Part shown: positions 6,273-6,395 of the stretch, piece by piece
Layout of the letters: each line of letters starts with the position of its first letter
How positions within the stretch are numbered: the stretch's first letter is position 1
From: Candidatus Heimdallarchaeota archaeon
Lineage (GTDB): Archaea; Asgardarchaeota; Heimdallarchaeia; Hodarchaeales; LC-3
Direction of reading: 5' to 3'
Assembly: GCA_027364495.1 (NCBI GenBank)
Contig: DAHXPE010000505.1
Span: 1 to 6,395, forward strand
DNA: 6,395 nt
Translations under genes and position numbers: made by a program
The notes under the pieces: model-generated
Told to the model about the DNA's origin: nothing
The model's database searches: none
Seen by the model: only the letters and a program-made list of their open reading frames with translations

Positions 6273-6333
6273 TCGAAAAGCTCAAATCTTCTTCTATTTT
6301 AACAAATTCCCAAACAGCTCTAAATTAGAAACA

Positions 6334-6346
6334 AAAGGTTTAAAAA
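6334..6346 (+). promoter_or_regulatory. Possible TATA box for a gene beginning near 6369
   Basis: aaaaggtttaaaa combines a purine-rich stretch with a TATA-like core centred about 27 nt before the ATG at 6369. This is the spacing expected for a leaderless archaeal transcript. The match is weak in such AT-rich DNA. Confidence 0.25.
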
Positions 6347-6368
6347 CCATGAAATGCTAATTACAAAT

Positions 6369-6395
6369 ATGAATACTAATGAAATATTCTATGGA
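6369..6395 (+). CDS. Possible start of a downstream gene (partial)
   Basis: ATG at 6369 opens nine codons (MNTNEIFYG) without a stop up to the window edge. No ribosome-binding site precedes it, but the TATA-like sequence about 27 nt upstream would allow a leaderless message. Too short to identify, and could be chance. Confidence 0.25.

Noticed and set aside
6046..6287. Further complementary pair atttgagct (6046-6054) and agctcaaat (6279-6287)
   Set aside because: Its order relative to the larger inverted repeat is wrong for one nested hairpin, so it is treated as coincidence.

Overview
The window most likely comes from an archaeon of the Asgard group (Loki-like or related). The DNA is strongly AT-rich, the predicted promoters are archaeal TATA boxes, and ribosome-binding sites are of the GGAG/GGTG kind. 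The last gene joins an archaeal TrmB-type winged-helix regulator to a complete Ras/Rab-like small GTPase. Abundant Ras-superfamily GTPases are a hallmark of Asgard genomes; the assignment is an inference from that protein, not from a marker gene.

Layout. Bases 1-69 may hold the 3' end of an upstream gene. A Thermus-like 7Fe ferredoxin lies alone at 402-641 (+). The 900-base gap after it is not empty: its minus strand carries a decayed, truncated gene start (about 1018 down to 728) whose fragments match the N-terminal motifs of the hydrogenase maturation factor HypE/AIR-synthase family. From 1551 to 5937 (+) runs a tight four-gene cluster: (1) a large secreted, membrane-anchored protein with one c-type heme site (CDNCH), two Ig/Reeler-like beta domains and an ethylbenzene-dehydrogenase-type (DOMON-superfamily) heme-binding domain; (2) a 69-residue membrane protein that is a free-standing copy of the C-terminal membrane anchor and tail of gene 1; (3) a diheme b-type cytochrome of the formate dehydrogenase gamma/hydrogenase cytochrome b family; (4) the TrmB-HTH/GTPase fusion. 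Spacings are 5 nt, a 4-nt overlap and 18 nt, so the genes are probably one transcript, ended by a T-rich terminator at 5938-5951. The tail of the window (5938-6395) holds an imperfect long inverted repeat and perhaps the first codons of another gene.

How it may work. The first three genes look like a transmembrane electron path: diheme cytochrome b in the membrane, and c-type heme plus DOMON-type heme on the outside. No catalytic dehydrogenase or reductase subunit is present, so direction and substrate are unknown. The parts list (Reeler-like, DOMON-like, cytochrome b) recalls the eukaryotic FRRS1/CYBDOM ferric reductases, but split over separate genes. The co-transcribed regulator-GTPase suggests control of this module by a GTP-dependent switch tied to a DNA-binding domain, an architecture I do not recognise as a described system.
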